From positions 2,287,501 through 2,351,500 of the forward strand of contig NC_070573.1 in the NCBI RefSeq assembly GCF_026914185.1: 64,000 nt of DNA, written 5' to 3'. Shown here in pieces: positions 36,597-47,935 of the stretch (within the stretch, counting starts at the first letter, position 1; every line of letters begins with the position of its first letter). The notes below the pieces were generated by a model. That model made no database searches, was not told the origin of the DNA, and saw only the letters and a list, made by a program, of their open reading frames with translations. This DNA comes from Puccinia triticina. Taxonomy: Eukaryota > Basidiomycota > Pucciniomycetes > Pucciniales > Pucciniaceae. The translations under genes were made by a program, and so were the position numbers.

Positions 36597-38954
36597 AAGT
36601 TCTGTAGATCTTTCGGGGTAGAATTCCTCCCATTCGGAGTTGTTTGGATTGATCTGAGGCGCGCGGAGAAAACGAACATGTTTGGAATCAACGATCCCTC
36701 CACTTGGTGTGATGATTCGGTAAGAGTGAAGTAGGACATTGAACCCTACAAGTTTGCCTTCCTGTCCCTTAACTTCAAACTTGCGACCTTTTTTCCTGTT
36801 CATGTTCAAGACAACAGTCGTAGTGCCTAGAGGTTTGAGAAAGTTTTCTGGGAGTCCCTTCCCATGGACGAGTTCCCAAGGCGATTGGGTTCTGCCTTTT
36901 TGTGGGATTTGATTCAGCATCATACAACAGGACTTGAGAATTTCGTGCCAGAAGTTCTTTGCAATACCGGATGCGCAAAAAGTGGCCCTCATTGACTCAA
37001 CAATTGTTCTGTTGGCACGTTCCGCTCTACCATTGTGTTCGGGGTGGTAGGGTTCGGAGATTAGTCTTTGAATGTGGTGCTTCTCTAGGAAATTGACTAA
37101 CCTATTCCCCATGAATTCTCCTCCTCCATCGGAGCAGATGAGATTGGGGAAGTAGCCTCTTTGCTTGTTCTCGGATTCCAGCAAGTTAATCAAGACGTCG
37201 GTGGTGTCGTCTTTCTTCCCAAGAGGGAAGCCTGCTAAGTAACCGGAGTAGTTGTCGACGAGCGTTAAGATAAACTTTGATTTGATTTTAGACTCGGGTG
37301 TGATTGGACCGATGATGTCGAGATGAATCCGTTCGAACACTTTTGAGGCTGGTTCCGATTCTGCCTTGAAGGACTGTTTTGTGATTTTTGAAAGGACACA
37401 AGCTTTGCATTCGAAGTTATCTCTTTCAGCCTTAGAGATCGTGGATGGAATGAACTGTTCCAAGCATTGTAGAGAAGCGTGGCCGTATTTCTTGTGAATG
37501 GATCTGAGGCTTTCTGGCACTGATTGCGCCAGGTTGACGGTGTAATCGATGGTACCACCAGCTACAGCGTCTGGGTTGTCTACTACAAAGAGATTGTTTT
37601 TGACCTTTCCCTTGAATCTACAGATTTCGTCCTTGAAGACAGCAAAAGAATCTTTCTTAGCACTTATTTTGCACCCTTTTTCCAGCAAGGCACCTGCGCT
37701 AATGAGATTAATGACGATTTCAGGGACAAAGAGACAACCATCAATGGAGAGAGTTGATTTCCCCCATTGTAGGGTTACCCTTCCAACACCTTTGATGGGT
37801 AGAGTCGCGCCTTCCTTGCCAGTCCGAATAACATCGCGATCACCTAGTTCAAGTTTGTCGAAAAATTTGGTGTCGTTAAATATGTGTGCGGATGCGCCAC
37901 TGTCGAGGACTATCTTGAACTTGGGATTGCCGATTTCGGTCCACAATGTGACTAGCAACAAGTAATAATTAACGTTGTTGGAATTTTTACTAGCTTGCCA
38001 TTTAGCTTGAGCTTCCTGCCACCAGTCCGGAGCTTAGCTTGGGTGCAGGTGCCAACATGAATCTGCGGAATGGTTCGCGTCTTGCTTGGGATTGTGATAC
38101 CCATTCGTACATCTCTTTCCACCATTCGATCCGGAATTTCCTTTTCCTTGTTTTTGGTTAGACTTCTGGTTCCGAGTTGATACCAGTGCGGCTTGTGTGG
38201 AAGAAGAAGATTCCTTGGTCTCGGCTCAATTTTTGTTGTTGAATTGAGTGAGGTGGTTGCATACAAACTGAACCGTTAGAGTCTTGTCAGAATGCATAAT
38301 TTGCCGTTTGAGTAGCTGTAGGCTTTCTGGTAGTTTGAAGAGGATGAGATACGCGAGTATGTCTTGAGGAAGATTGATTCCTACATTGACAAGCTTTTTG
38401 ATAGAGACCTTGATGTCTGTTATGAACGCTTTGAAAGCGTCTTCCTTGAACTTCACGTAAAGGAACTCGTTAAAGACTCGAGCTCGATTAGCTGATTCGT
38501 CCAATGCGAATCGGTCTTTGATCGCCTTCCAGAGGTCTTTTGCCGAGCCTCTGTTGTCTGCCGTAACAATATTGTTATGCGTCACGCTGTCCATTTTCAA
38601 TATGAGGAGTAGTTTGAGTTTGTTGTCTGCCGTAACAATATTGTTATGCGTCACGCTGTCCATTTTCAATATGAGGAGTAGTTTGAGTTCTGCATTTACG
38701 TCGCTTGCTAGAGTTACCGAGTTTGGTGGTTGAGATTCGAGAGCAGTAAGTACTCCCCCCAACTCTAGCAACGCCGTCATTTTGTCCTTCCAGATAGAGT
38801 AGTTCTCTTCTGACAATTGCGGTGTGGTTTCGAGTGCCGTTTTGAGCATTGCCTGTCGGAATCCATCATTGTTTGTTGAGCCTGCCATTGCCGTCGAATC
38901 GGTTATCACGATTGGCGGAATCTGCTGTCTTCCTGCGTTGGCTTCACCAGACAT
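36597..38954 (-). pseudogene. E2 gag, protease and integrase
   Basis: One frame from ATG 38954 with TGA at about 38226 and TAA near 38034. Gag is the UBN2 type (Y-S-I-W-K-D-K-M near 38790) and carries an exact 63-bp in-frame duplication. A Cys/His cluster (C-T-N-G-Y-H...C-W-H-L-H) near 38100 replaces a normal CCHC knuckle. The protease has V-L-D-S-G-A-S-A-H-I. Integrase has H-K-K-Y-G-H...C-K-A-C, then L-D-I-I-G-P, C-S-D-G-G-G-E-F and P-E-H-N-G-R-A-E-R (D, D, E intact). The CGA-to-TGA explanation fits the first stop. Confidence 0.88.
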
Positions 38955-38982
38955 AAATCGACCGGTTGAAGGCTTTTAACCG

Positions 38983-39501
38983 TAAAAGATTTTAAATTTA
39001 TGATTTCTTATCTAAATAAAACCGACACACTTGAAAGATAAAACATGTTAGAGGATAGAATCAAGAACAAGATTGAAGAGGGAGTAAACCAACGTTGAGA
39101 GCGACAGAGACATATGACAAGGCTAGGATTGAGGGATGGAATTAGGAAGGTATGAAGAGCAGTGGACTGAAGCTGAATGGAAGAGTATCAGTAAAGAACA
39201 TTGGTTTCTAAGCGGGCCGGGGTGTAATCTCACCAGACAAAGAAGGACTGAGTTCAAGGAATCAAGGAGAAGTAGGAGAAGGGAAAATATAGAAGAAGAA
39301 TTGTTGAGGTTAGAGTTGAGCTGATTTGTTTGTTGAGAGGTTTTGAGTCTTGATAGATTGAGGGGTCGGACTTCTTGAGGGTTGTGTTTGAAGTATAAGA
39401 AGAGAGGCTGAAGGAAGAAGAAAGGAAGTAGGAAGGGAAGGAGTCGAGTTGAAAGAGGGAAGAAGAGGTTTCACAAGTGTGACAGGTTGATGATTTTTAC
39501 A
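38983..39501 (-). repeat. E2 5' LTR
   Basis: 519 bp, seven substitutions from the 3' LTR, no indels. It is followed on the minus strand by CGGTTAAAAGCC; no clear tRNA primer match is apparent. Confidence 0.9.
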
Positions 39502-39506
39502 AAAAT

Positions 39507-40829
39507 CAATTGCATGACTACCACACCTGTAGGTTTCATGGCAGAGTTGCAACTGCCAAATTTTGCCTTGGGCATGGGGAACACATGATTCCTCCATTCT
39601 GGGTAACATTTATCTAGGAATGAGCTACTTACGCAAGAACAGAAAGCACCTATGTCCAGCAGAGCTTTCAATTCTTTATCCTGGAATAAAACCGTTGTAT
39701 AACTGGTTTTGCCCATGGTGTAACTCATACCTGCTTCAGGTTTGTTTGTAAGCAATTTGGCGTCTGAAACATGTCCTACCATCATAGAGGAATCCCATTT
39801 TTGAGGTAAATTAGAGTCTCCATGGATAGAATTAATGGACAATTTGTCTCCAATGTCAGCCTGAATTACATGAATTCCATGTTGATCTTCTATTCCTGGC
39901 TCAGTTGTTACAACATCAAACTGAGAGTGAGTATCTTCTTCACTGTCTGAGTTGCATTCTACTTTAACATTATTAATATTCTTGCGGGGGTTGGGGCACT
40001 CAGGTCTCTTGTGGCCCTTTTCCCCACAGTTGTAGCATTCTGGTACTGCAGTTTTCCGCACTGGAGTTTCAGCTGCAGGAGATTTTGGTGAATCAGTTTT
40101 AGGAGTCTCCTTTTTCTCTGCAATGGTGTTTCTCACATATCTTTTATTAAGTCCATTCAGGACAACTGTTTCATGCAGTATACCTATGAATTTGGCTAAG
40201 TCTACATTCATTTCAATGAGTCTGCATCTCATGAGGCTCTCAATCTTTCCTCCACATTGGTTAAGAAGTCTGTCATTAATTTCTTCTTTGGAGGGATTGT
40301 TATACATGCAATCTATTCTCTTTTTCTGGCGCAAGCACCATTCTGAAGCTGCCTCTTTGACTGGGTCAAAGTAATCTGCTTCAAATGCTTGGCGCTTTTC
40401 AGTCCTCCAGACTCTGGTTCCCCATTCCTCTTTAATGAGTCCTTTCCATATCTCCCAACTTTGTTCACCTACTTCCTCAGTTTTAGTGATAAACCAATCC
40501 GCAGCAACTCCTTCAAAGAGTCTGGGCATTCTGGAAATGACAGCTTCTTCATCTGCGCGGTAGGACTTTAACATGTGATCTATAGTTCTGATAAAATTCA
40601 TATGATCATACTCTCCTTCACCATCAAACTTAGGCCAATCTTTTACCGGAGGCATTAGTTTGTTTATAGCAGCTAAATCTAGGGTTCTATAGGGAGTGGA
40701 TTGATGCGGGTTTTTGTCTCTGGGCGCTGGTGATTCATGCATAAAAGGATTATTGAATTTGTGCGGAAAACTAGCCACATGGGATACTTTAGTTTTGTCA
40801 TACCAATCTTTTTCAGCTTGCTGAGCTTG
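39507..40829 (-). pseudogene. E1 gag C-terminal part and protease start
   Basis: The frame continues from 41175-42136 across MITE 3 (F-C-Q-A-Q-Q-A-E-K). It contains a capsid-like region (W-P-K-F-D-G-E-G...), the CCHC knuckle C-Y-N-C-G-E-K-G-H-K-R-P-E-C (about 40020), and the protease site L-L-D-I-G-A-F (about 39650), where Asp-Ser/Thr-Gly is normal; Ile in the middle should impair catalysis. It ends at the E2 insertion and continues at 21451. Confidence 0.88.
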
Positions 40830-40836
40830 ACAAAAT

Positions 40837-41167
40837 CAACGGTGGGCCGCTACGCTAAACTATCCGTAGCGTGCGCTATCTGCTAGTTTAGCGTTGCGTA
40901 GTTCCTGACACATTGCCGTTAGTTGTAGCGCCCGCTACGGGCCGCTACGCTACGCTAACGGGCGCTAACAGCGCTATCAGCTTTTTTAGCGGTTGAATAG
41001 CACTGCTAGCGCTGATAGCGGCGATAGAGGCCCTGTAGTTTCAAGGGGTGCCTGTTAGCGGTAGCGGGCAATCACTGCCCGCTAACGGAAAACCCTGTCA
41101 TTTGTAGTTTAGATCCGCTACGCTGCGCTGAACTACGGACTAAATGTAGCGTAGCGGCCCACCGTTG
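40837..41167. mobile_element. hAT-like MITE 3, GCTA-rich
   Basis: 331 bp with 21-bp perfect inverted ends CAACGGTGGGCCGCTACGCTA and acaaaat on both sides (40830-40836, 41168-41174; gacaaaat if the last G is shared). The interior consists of gcgctaacagcg/gctagcgctgatagcg-type words. It sits in E1 gag, and excision restores the frame. Confidence 0.88.
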
Positions 41168-41174
41168 ACAAAAT

Positions 41175-42136
41175 GGAGAAGTTTTCTTACTCTCCTGGTA
41201 TGGAGAGTATTGTTTCTTCTCTGAATCATTATGAAGATTACCAGGACCATGCAGATGAGGTGGGCTATCTTTATTAGAAAAGTTCGGGGGCGTGAAATTT
41301 TTTCTATAAAAATTGGCACTGCGTGGTTCTTTTGTTTCAGGCTGATCCGTCACTGGATTCTTTGTATTTTGCACATCATTATTGTAAGGATTGCGGGAAA
41401 AAACACTGGCTGTTCTTTGAGTGTTTAATTTCAAGGACTGTATCTCTGAGTTGAGCGTGGAAATTTGATTAGTAAATGTGTTCTCCAATTGCTCAAAGTT
41501 TTTGTTCATGTTGGCAGTAAGTTGTAATATTAATTCTTTAATGTCATGGCTCTCAGATTTTTGTCTTTCCAAGTAACCTTTTTCTAAAGTTTCCAACACA
41601 TAATCTGCTGTAGAATTTTGGACAGCAGCTGAATTCCTTGAATACTCCAAGATCTCAGAGATTTCCTTTTTATTATCATGAATCATGTGTTTTATATTCT
41701 CACAATCTTTTCCAACTTCAACTATTATCTCACAATGTTTGTTTGGTAACTCAAGAGGCAAAGGTCTGTCCAACTTATGATGGACAGACAAAACATTAGA
41801 GGAAACTGTTTCCTTGATTTCTGCTAGACTACTATTAATCCTATTTACAATAGTTTTCAAGTTAGCTTTGTTGTTATTATCCAAAGCAGAAATGTTTGCG
41901 TTGACAGCATCAAGGGAATCAAATAAAGAAATGAGGATACTAGGGCTCAGTCGATGTTCTTGTAAAGATTCGCTGCGATTTGAAGAAGGTCGGTGGTTCT
42001 CTTCCATCTGGCGGGATTGTTGAAGTTGATTGATGTCGAGCTCCTGTTCTTGCCGACTTTGTTCTTTTTGAACTTCATGGTCATCTTCTTCAGAGGCGCT
42101 GGGAAATGGAACTTCTTGGCTTCCCAGGGGTTCCAA
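41175..42136 (-). pseudogene. E1 gag N-terminal part
   Basis: Opens near 42136 (M-E-P-L-G-S-Q-E-V) and runs to MITE 3. The middle (about 41400-41900) is a long heptad-like region rich in Leu, Asn, Lys and Glu (predicted coiled coil), followed by a basic Asn/Pro-rich stretch. It overlaps the end of the spliced leader ORF in a different frame (41947-42136). Confidence 0.7.
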
Positions 42137-43325
42137 CCCTTGACGAATTTTTCAATTTCTTCGTTCTTCAAAAGCTTCTGAAGCGCTTTCTGAGAGTCTT
42201 GAGCGGTAGTGAGCAACGCTTGCAGCGCGGCTGTCGGGCCGTTGTTCGCAATTGCTAAGTATTATTTCCAAATGGAAACGTGCTCTTTCGCCCGGAGTTT
42301 TATCTGATCGTCCTCCGAGAGCTCCTTGATTTCGGGAGTCGAAGGGCGTTTCTGGGTAGCTTCCGATGAGGTATGGGTAATGACCTCTAGCTCGTCGACG
42401 TCCATCGCTTTGTCTGTCGCGTTGGTCGGAGGCTGGGCGTCCTTGGTAGGAGGTGGAGCGTCCTTGGTCGGAGGAGACTTCTCGACCGGAGCCGGGGTGG
42501 CTTCTGGGGTCGCGGGGGTCAAGTCCTTGCGAACGATCGGCGTCACCTGGAGGTTCTTGACCCGCTCTTGGAGCTCCTTTGCCGCCGCGAGGTCTCGTTG
42601 GAGGCGAGAGGGGCCCTCGTAGTTCGGGACGATGCGACCTAGTGTTATTTTTCATGATAAGTTATGTTAGTTATCAGTTGTGACTGGTAGTAAGGGGTAT
42701 GATAGAACTTACGAGAATTAGCTGTGTTGGTGGTAGGTCCTGTTGGGTTAGGGTCGACGGTAGTCTCGGCGGTAGCGCTGGAAGACACTGAGAGAAAGAG
42801 GGTAGAGACGTAGGGTGAGTTTTGTCTCAAGTTTAGGTGAAGAGATTCAACGATAGACTCACTGGTTGACGGGTTTTCTGTATGGTCAGAAGTGGTCTAG
42901 CAAGACCAGGTGCGTCGAGGGTGGCGTACGAAGATACTAATGACAATATTTGAGGTTAATTGGTGGTGGAGGGAGCAGTCGTGCACTGCAGACAGTCGTG
43001 CACTGTTTGTGTTTTTCGAGGGTTTTGCGACTGGGTTCGGGTGAGGGAGCGGTCTGGGAGACGAACTCACGTTGATTGAGGTATCGTTCTCTGTCGGATT
43101 TCGCCTTTTTCGCCTTTGCTGCTCGGAGGTAAGTGGCAATCTTGATTTGGTTTTCGAGGTCTTCTTCTTCTCGGAGGTGGGCGTGGTAGGAGGCGAGGAT
43201 GAGTTGCTCCTCTCGGGTGAGCTGTTCCCACGGGGTGGGCTGGTAGTCGCGGAGCTTGGCTTCTCTGCGCAGTCGCAGCACTTTCAGGTAATACTGGATA
43301 AGTTCGGCGTTTTCCTTTAAATTCA
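41947..43325 (-). pseudogene. E1 upstream spliced ORF, unknown function
   Basis: Between the E1 5' LTR and gag, minus-strand exons 43325-43071, 42787-42713 and 42638-41947 are joined by GT-AG introns (283 and 74 bp). The first exon starts after a TTTTTTCCTAG acceptor, so an earlier exon is likely. Residues include Q-Y-Y-L-K-V-L-R-L-R and a charged helix E-E-E-D-L-E-N-Q-I-K; then a Pro/Thr-rich, P-P-T-K-D-A repeat region; then a stop (TAA near 42262) with the frame remaining open afterwards to 41947. I recognise no family. It may be an N-terminal Gag-like protein of this clade. Confidence 0.5.
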
Positions 43326-43658
43326 CTAGGAAAAAACCGCAAACAAAAAGTCAGAAACTGGTTAGAATATTTTTTATATGTATTTAGAATTTTAGATAGA
43401 ATTTTGAGTGAAATTTTGGGATACTTAAGTGTTTTTTTTGTGGTTTTTTGTGAATTTTTGGCGGTAAAAAATGGAAAAAGATAATTTTTTTGTCAGATTT
43501 TAATGTTTTAAAGTGCGCAAAAATTATAGGAAAATAGTACGAAAATTATGAGAGTATTTTTATGTATTTTTATGAATTTTTTGACGTAAAAAATCATAGA
43601 ATTAAAGGTCCTTTCTTTCAAATAAATTTGAGTGAAGTTTCCCGGCCAGACCCCCAAT
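43326..43658 (-). other. E1 leader with possible primer site
   Basis: AT-rich leader. Just after the LTR on the minus strand is AT then TGGGGGTCTGGCCGGGA (about 43640-43656), which begins TGG like a tRNA primer site; the tRNA was not identified. Confidence 0.45.
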
Positions 43659-45187
43659 TGTCAGCCTCCGTGATGCCAAGGACTACTCCTTCTAGCTACA
43701 CGTGGTGCAAAACTAGTATAAAAGAGTATAAAACTCTGGGACAAAAATCCAAGGGATAATTCCAATGATATATTGGTAATTATGGCGTAAAATATATGAA
43801 AAAATGGCGTAATTATATTAATAAAATTAATATAATTAAATAAAGAGGGGCCTGATAAAATCAGGGGTGTTTAATCCCTCAAAAGCAAACACTGGGGCCT
43901 GTAAACAGGTGTGGTTTAAATCCCAGCAAGGAATGGCGAAGAATCTCAAGAGAAAGGGGTTTGAACTTACTAGTAAAAAGCCCTTCAAGTCTTGAGGTTC
44001 TTCAGGGTAGAAACTGGGCAGTTGAAAGCGCTTGAAGAGGTTGATTCTGAAGGCTTGGTGGACACTGGGCAGTTTCTGGCGACAAAATGAGGCTAAAAAC
44101 AACTACTAAGGGACTTACCAGGCTAGAAACAGGCTATTGAGCACGTGTTGAAGGTGGGTAAATTCAAGTAGGTATGTAAAAGCGTGAGGAAAGACCTTTT
44201 GGGGCGGCCAGAGGGCCCTTTAAATACCCGTGGCAGCTCTCTGGGGCGCCTGGGGGAGCTACAGGGCCACTGGCCAACTTGTGGGCGCTTTTTGGCCAGG
44301 CTGCTGACACTACAAGGGCTAATTCTTCTTTGGGAAGATGTACTAGCCTATTTGGGGCGCCTTCAGGCGGATTTCCAGCCTGGCTGATGGCACCATAGAA
44401 GCTAGTCTTCTTTGGGAATATGTACTGGCCATTTGTGGGCGCCTACAGTTCAGGATTCCCTCATCCAGGCAGATAAGCTGTTACGTGTCTCACATTTATT
44501 CAAATGGGCCACAGTGCTTCCCAATTGGTCTGTACTGTGTATGCATTAGGCATTGAATTGTTTTAATGCGTCAGGAATATTCTGTTTGCATCCATGTGAC
44601 ATCATTACATATGTACAGCTTATGTAATGTGTGTAGTGTTTCACGTGGAGGGGCAGAATTGATGTCATTACTTCCCTGGTGGGCGTGCTGTAATGTACAG
44701 GTAGCCCCTCTTAGGGTTTCATTCATTTTTAGGGCTCTGCGCCGTCTTTAGGCATAGCGCGCAGCCTGCGGGTTTAGAGTTAACTCAACCTGAGTTGGGC
44801 TATCTTCTAAACTAAACATTACACTTCAGTTTCGTGGCTATTGAAGTGTTATAAGCATATGTACATATGTATACAAGCATACAGGTTGCTCAACTTCGAG
44901 GGTACATTGTGAATTCTAATTGGGTGATTACACAATGAAGCAGTGAGAATTAAGGGTACCCGTAAGTGGGGTACCCTAGGTTAATTTGGGTGTAGATTAA
45001 GAATATAACATAATATTCAGATTTTTAGTTATGTAAGAGACAGTAATAATGTCTCTTTCATAGGTAATTATTTTTATATTTTATTTTATGGTATTACATG
45101 TGTAAGAGTGTAATAATATCTCTTTCATATGTAATACTATTTTTTATTTTTATGTTACGGTGGCTCTGCTATAGTAGCCAGCTGACA
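43659..45187 (-). repeat. E1 5' LTR
   Basis: 1529 bp, the same length and almost the same sequence as 16490-18018. Confidence 0.9.
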
Positions 45188-45192
45188 CGCCA

Positions 45193-46408
45193 GGCCGTAG
45201 AACACACTGGGATTGACGCGCGCAACGGAACCGATGTAAGGATTGAGAAAGTCGCCACAAGATAAAATGTCACAGAGGATTAAGATCTTGTTTTTGCCTC
45301 TTTTGATTTTTGAAAGCTTCTGTCAATCGTTCCTTTGAGATGATGATAAGGCGTGGTTTGGATAGGGCTGAAAGCCTAAATCAGCGCTTTTTGCTCCGTT
45401 TCGGACTGACGGGGTTATCATTGGGAATTCAGAGTCCAAAGGATTGCCAACTTCCAGATCTGAGCAAATTTGAAGTTCGCCATCTGAATTCGAGGACAAC
45501 AGGCTCAAATTGGGTAGAGGACCCTCAGCAAAGCTAAGCTCAATGAGCAATTGATCAGAATGCTCCGGCGACGCCATTGATTCCAACAGGGCGCCTCCAG
45601 GATGACTTAACACTTCAGTTAATTGCTCGAAAAGCTGTGGACTAGCACTTGTCTCTTCCTCCACCGAATCAAGGGCTGCACGCGTGGATTCCTTAAAAGG
45701 GCTTAGACCGGGGGGATAAGTCGTAGAAACAATAGCGGGAGTATTTTGATTTTCATGCCGCCTTTTGGAGGGATCGGACCGAAAGGTTTTGGCAAGAAGC
45801 GGTGATGCGAACGGGCTAAAAGCGATGGAAAGAGGCTCAAAAGACTCAGGATCTTCATCCCGTCTTCGGGCAGGATCAGATGGAGACCCTTCAGCAAGAA
45901 ATGGCGAGTTGCAACGCTGAGACGGCGAGATCCGGTTGGTCAACAAACCTCCGGCTTGGCTAGGATCTTTGATTGAGTGATCTAAAAGTTCCGGCTCGAT
46001 GCCCCGGTCTTCTTCTTCCGGACTGGGGACCACAGATTTAGACTGAAACTGAATAGAGGCTTGTGAGGGCTGGAAAGAAGTGACAACCCAATGAATAGGT
46101 TGACTTGAGTCAAAAGCAATAATTGTGCCGTTTGGAAGCATGAAATCACGTCCACGCTATTGGACTAGGTTATCATCTTTATCCTTCTGGAGATCTCAAC
46201 AACGGGCCATAACGTGCTTTTCTTGGTGACAATAATAACAAATCAAGGGTGGCTCCGTTGTTGATGGAATGACTTGCAAGGGCTGAACGCTAAATTTCTT
46301 CTCCAGCCGCTGTTTGAAGGACTTAATCATTTTGGAGATCCTGTCGATTGATTGAATGGGCTTGTTGCTGAGTACACTAGAAACGATCGGGTCCCAAGAT
46401 CAATGAAA
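45193..46408 (-). pseudogene. E0 gag C-terminal half with zinc knuckle
   Basis: The frame continues from 49890 across Helitron-2 (Y-E-E-F-H). It contains C-Y-Y-C-H-Q-E-K-H-V-M-A-R-C (about 46240) followed by M-L-P-N-G-T-I-I (about 46135), the same order as knuckle then W-Y-L-P-N-G-Q in E3 gag. The frame has TGA near 46397, TGA and TAG between the knuckle and 46141, and ends near 45323. The long Ser/Pro-rich, Glu-rich tail (45323-46100) has no recognised domain. No protease is found beyond it. Confidence 0.75.
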
Positions 46409-47202
46409 TCCAAGTCTATTAAAACCACAGTTTTGCGGGAAAAAAATTCAAGGGTTTCCCCTACAATAAACAAAATTTACAAAAAAATGACAGGAGTTTC
46501 CCCACAAGACAACAAAGTACAAACAAATTGTGAGGGTTTCCCCACTAAATAAATACATGAATGAAAAATATTGTGACAGGCTAAATTAAACTGAAAAATA
46601 AAAATAAAATCTCAACTAGCAACCTAGCCCAACACCAGCCAAAGCTGCTGCACCCAGGCCCACATTGCCGCCCAACTCACCGGATGGGTCAAACAGTATG
46701 TAAGGAAGGCCCCCAGCAGCGCGGTGGCAGAATGCTTAGTGGGGGGCCAGCTCTTTAACCCCCCAGGTTGTGCAAATGCATATACAGCAGTTGGGGAGCA
46801 TGAGACACACCGCCAGCTGGAATTACAGACAAAACGGATGCGCCTGGGGGGACAAACAGACGGGCAAGTTCTTCTTATATATACATACATTTTTGTTATT
46901 CCCGAGTCCCTGCGGCCCTTGGGCTTCGAGTTGGACTCGTACTCACAACACCAATGCCACGGAAACAACGCCACCAACACCGCCATGGCGACAACGCCAC
47001 AGAACACCGCCACCAGCACGGCTATGGCAAACAGCCTGAATGCAATGGCCAGTAAAGCTGTAACCCGAATCCAGCACCCCGGTTGTTTTCACGGGTGTCG
47101 GTCCACGTACGGGCTGAATCTCTGAGGCCCAAACAGTTCTACAGCACATATTGGAGGGTTTAGAGCAAGGAATGAGCACATTTTCCCCACCTTCGTCGGC
47201 CG

Positions 47203-47935
47203 TTGTTGCAGTCCTTCCAGACCACCTTGGGCTTGTCCGACTCGCATCTGACCTACCCAGAGCCTGATTCCCAGCGCCGCAAGAAGTTCAAGCCCTCCAT
47301 CGACCCGCTCGTCCAGCCCGGCCATCTCCCCGAAGTACCTCTCCACATTGGAGGCCCGGAGGCCAAGCCGGACGTTGAGATGCACTCCTGGAACCGCATC
47401 AATCCTGAGCCGGCTGTTGGCGAGTACCCCGGCCAGCATCCCATCCAGCAGCCCTACCCGCATCCCGCCACCCCCGGAGCAGCTCCCTTTTCCCATCCAA
47501 GGCTACCGGACCCCATGATCCTCCTCCTTTGGGAGAGAGGGACCCGATGTGTCGGCCGCCAAGCCGGTCAAAGCGACCCACATCATGTCCAAACAACGGC
47601 GCCAAAATGTTATCCAAGGCGGCTTTGGAAGCCTGGTGGAGATCCTTTGAGCGGGGGAATCCCAGTTGGGTATCTCCATCGCCACGCCCAACCCGCCTCC
47701 GTTCGGCCCCTCAGCCACACCAATGTCCGAGCAGAACAATGCCAAGAAGTCCAAGACCAGCGGCTGCGGAAGAAGAGGCGATATCAAGACCGGCGCCAGT
47801 AAGTCCGTCGTCCTCCAACACGCAGCCAAGTTTGTTGTCTGGATGGCCGACTATAACTCCACCCTGTCTTCTGAAATCTCCTGTCTCAAAAATATCCTCC
47901 TCAGCCATTACATCCAGGTCTAGCTTCTCTCCTCA
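47203..47935 (+). pseudogene. bHLH transcription factor-like pseudogene in Helitron-2
   Basis: Two overlapping frames join by a shift near 47518. The first part is Pro-rich. The second part has H-I-M-S-K-Q-R-R-Q-N-V-I-Q-G-G-F-G-S-L-V-E-I-L (47590-47655; given here as spaced landmarks), matching the basic region and helix 1 of bHLH proteins, and after a loop K-S-V-V-L-Q-H-A-A-K-F-V-V-W-M and a leucine-rich stretch (47800-47900) matching helix 2. A TGA at about 47656 follows helix 1. Such proteins bind E-box DNA as dimers. The frameshift and stop make it a pseudogene, presumably captured from the host. Confidence 0.55.

Larger units (their letters stand above)
21457..39501 (-). mobile_element. 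E2: copia (Ty1-type) retrotransposon
   Basis: 519-bp LTRs (21457-21975, 38983-39501) with the 5-bp TSD aaaat (21452-21456, 39502-39506). On the minus strand the order is gag, protease, integrase, RT, RNase H, which is copia order. E3 is inserted between integrase and RT. Removing E2 and one TSD joins the E1 codons in frame (M-Q-L-I-F-P-H-S-K). The LTRs differ at seven positions (about 1.3%). Confidence 0.92.
16490..45187 (-). mobile_element. E1: chromodomain gypsy (chromovirus) retrotransposon
   Basis: Identical-length 1529-bp LTRs (16490-18018, 43659-45187) are flanked by cgcca (16485-16489, 45188-45192). On the minus strand the order is a spliced leader ORF, gag with a CCHC knuckle, protease, RT, RNase H, integrase and chromodomain, i.e. 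Ty3/gypsy chromovirus order. It is interrupted by copia E2 in the protease region and by MITE 3 in gag, and carries stops in RT and before the chromodomain. The two LTRs differ at only two positions in my reading, despite these old-looking lesions. Confidence 0.9.

Noticed and set aside
43836..44751. Three small genes in the E1 LTR
   Set aside because: The same frames recur unchanged at 16667-17582 because the LTRs are near-identical. No motif and no homologue recognised.
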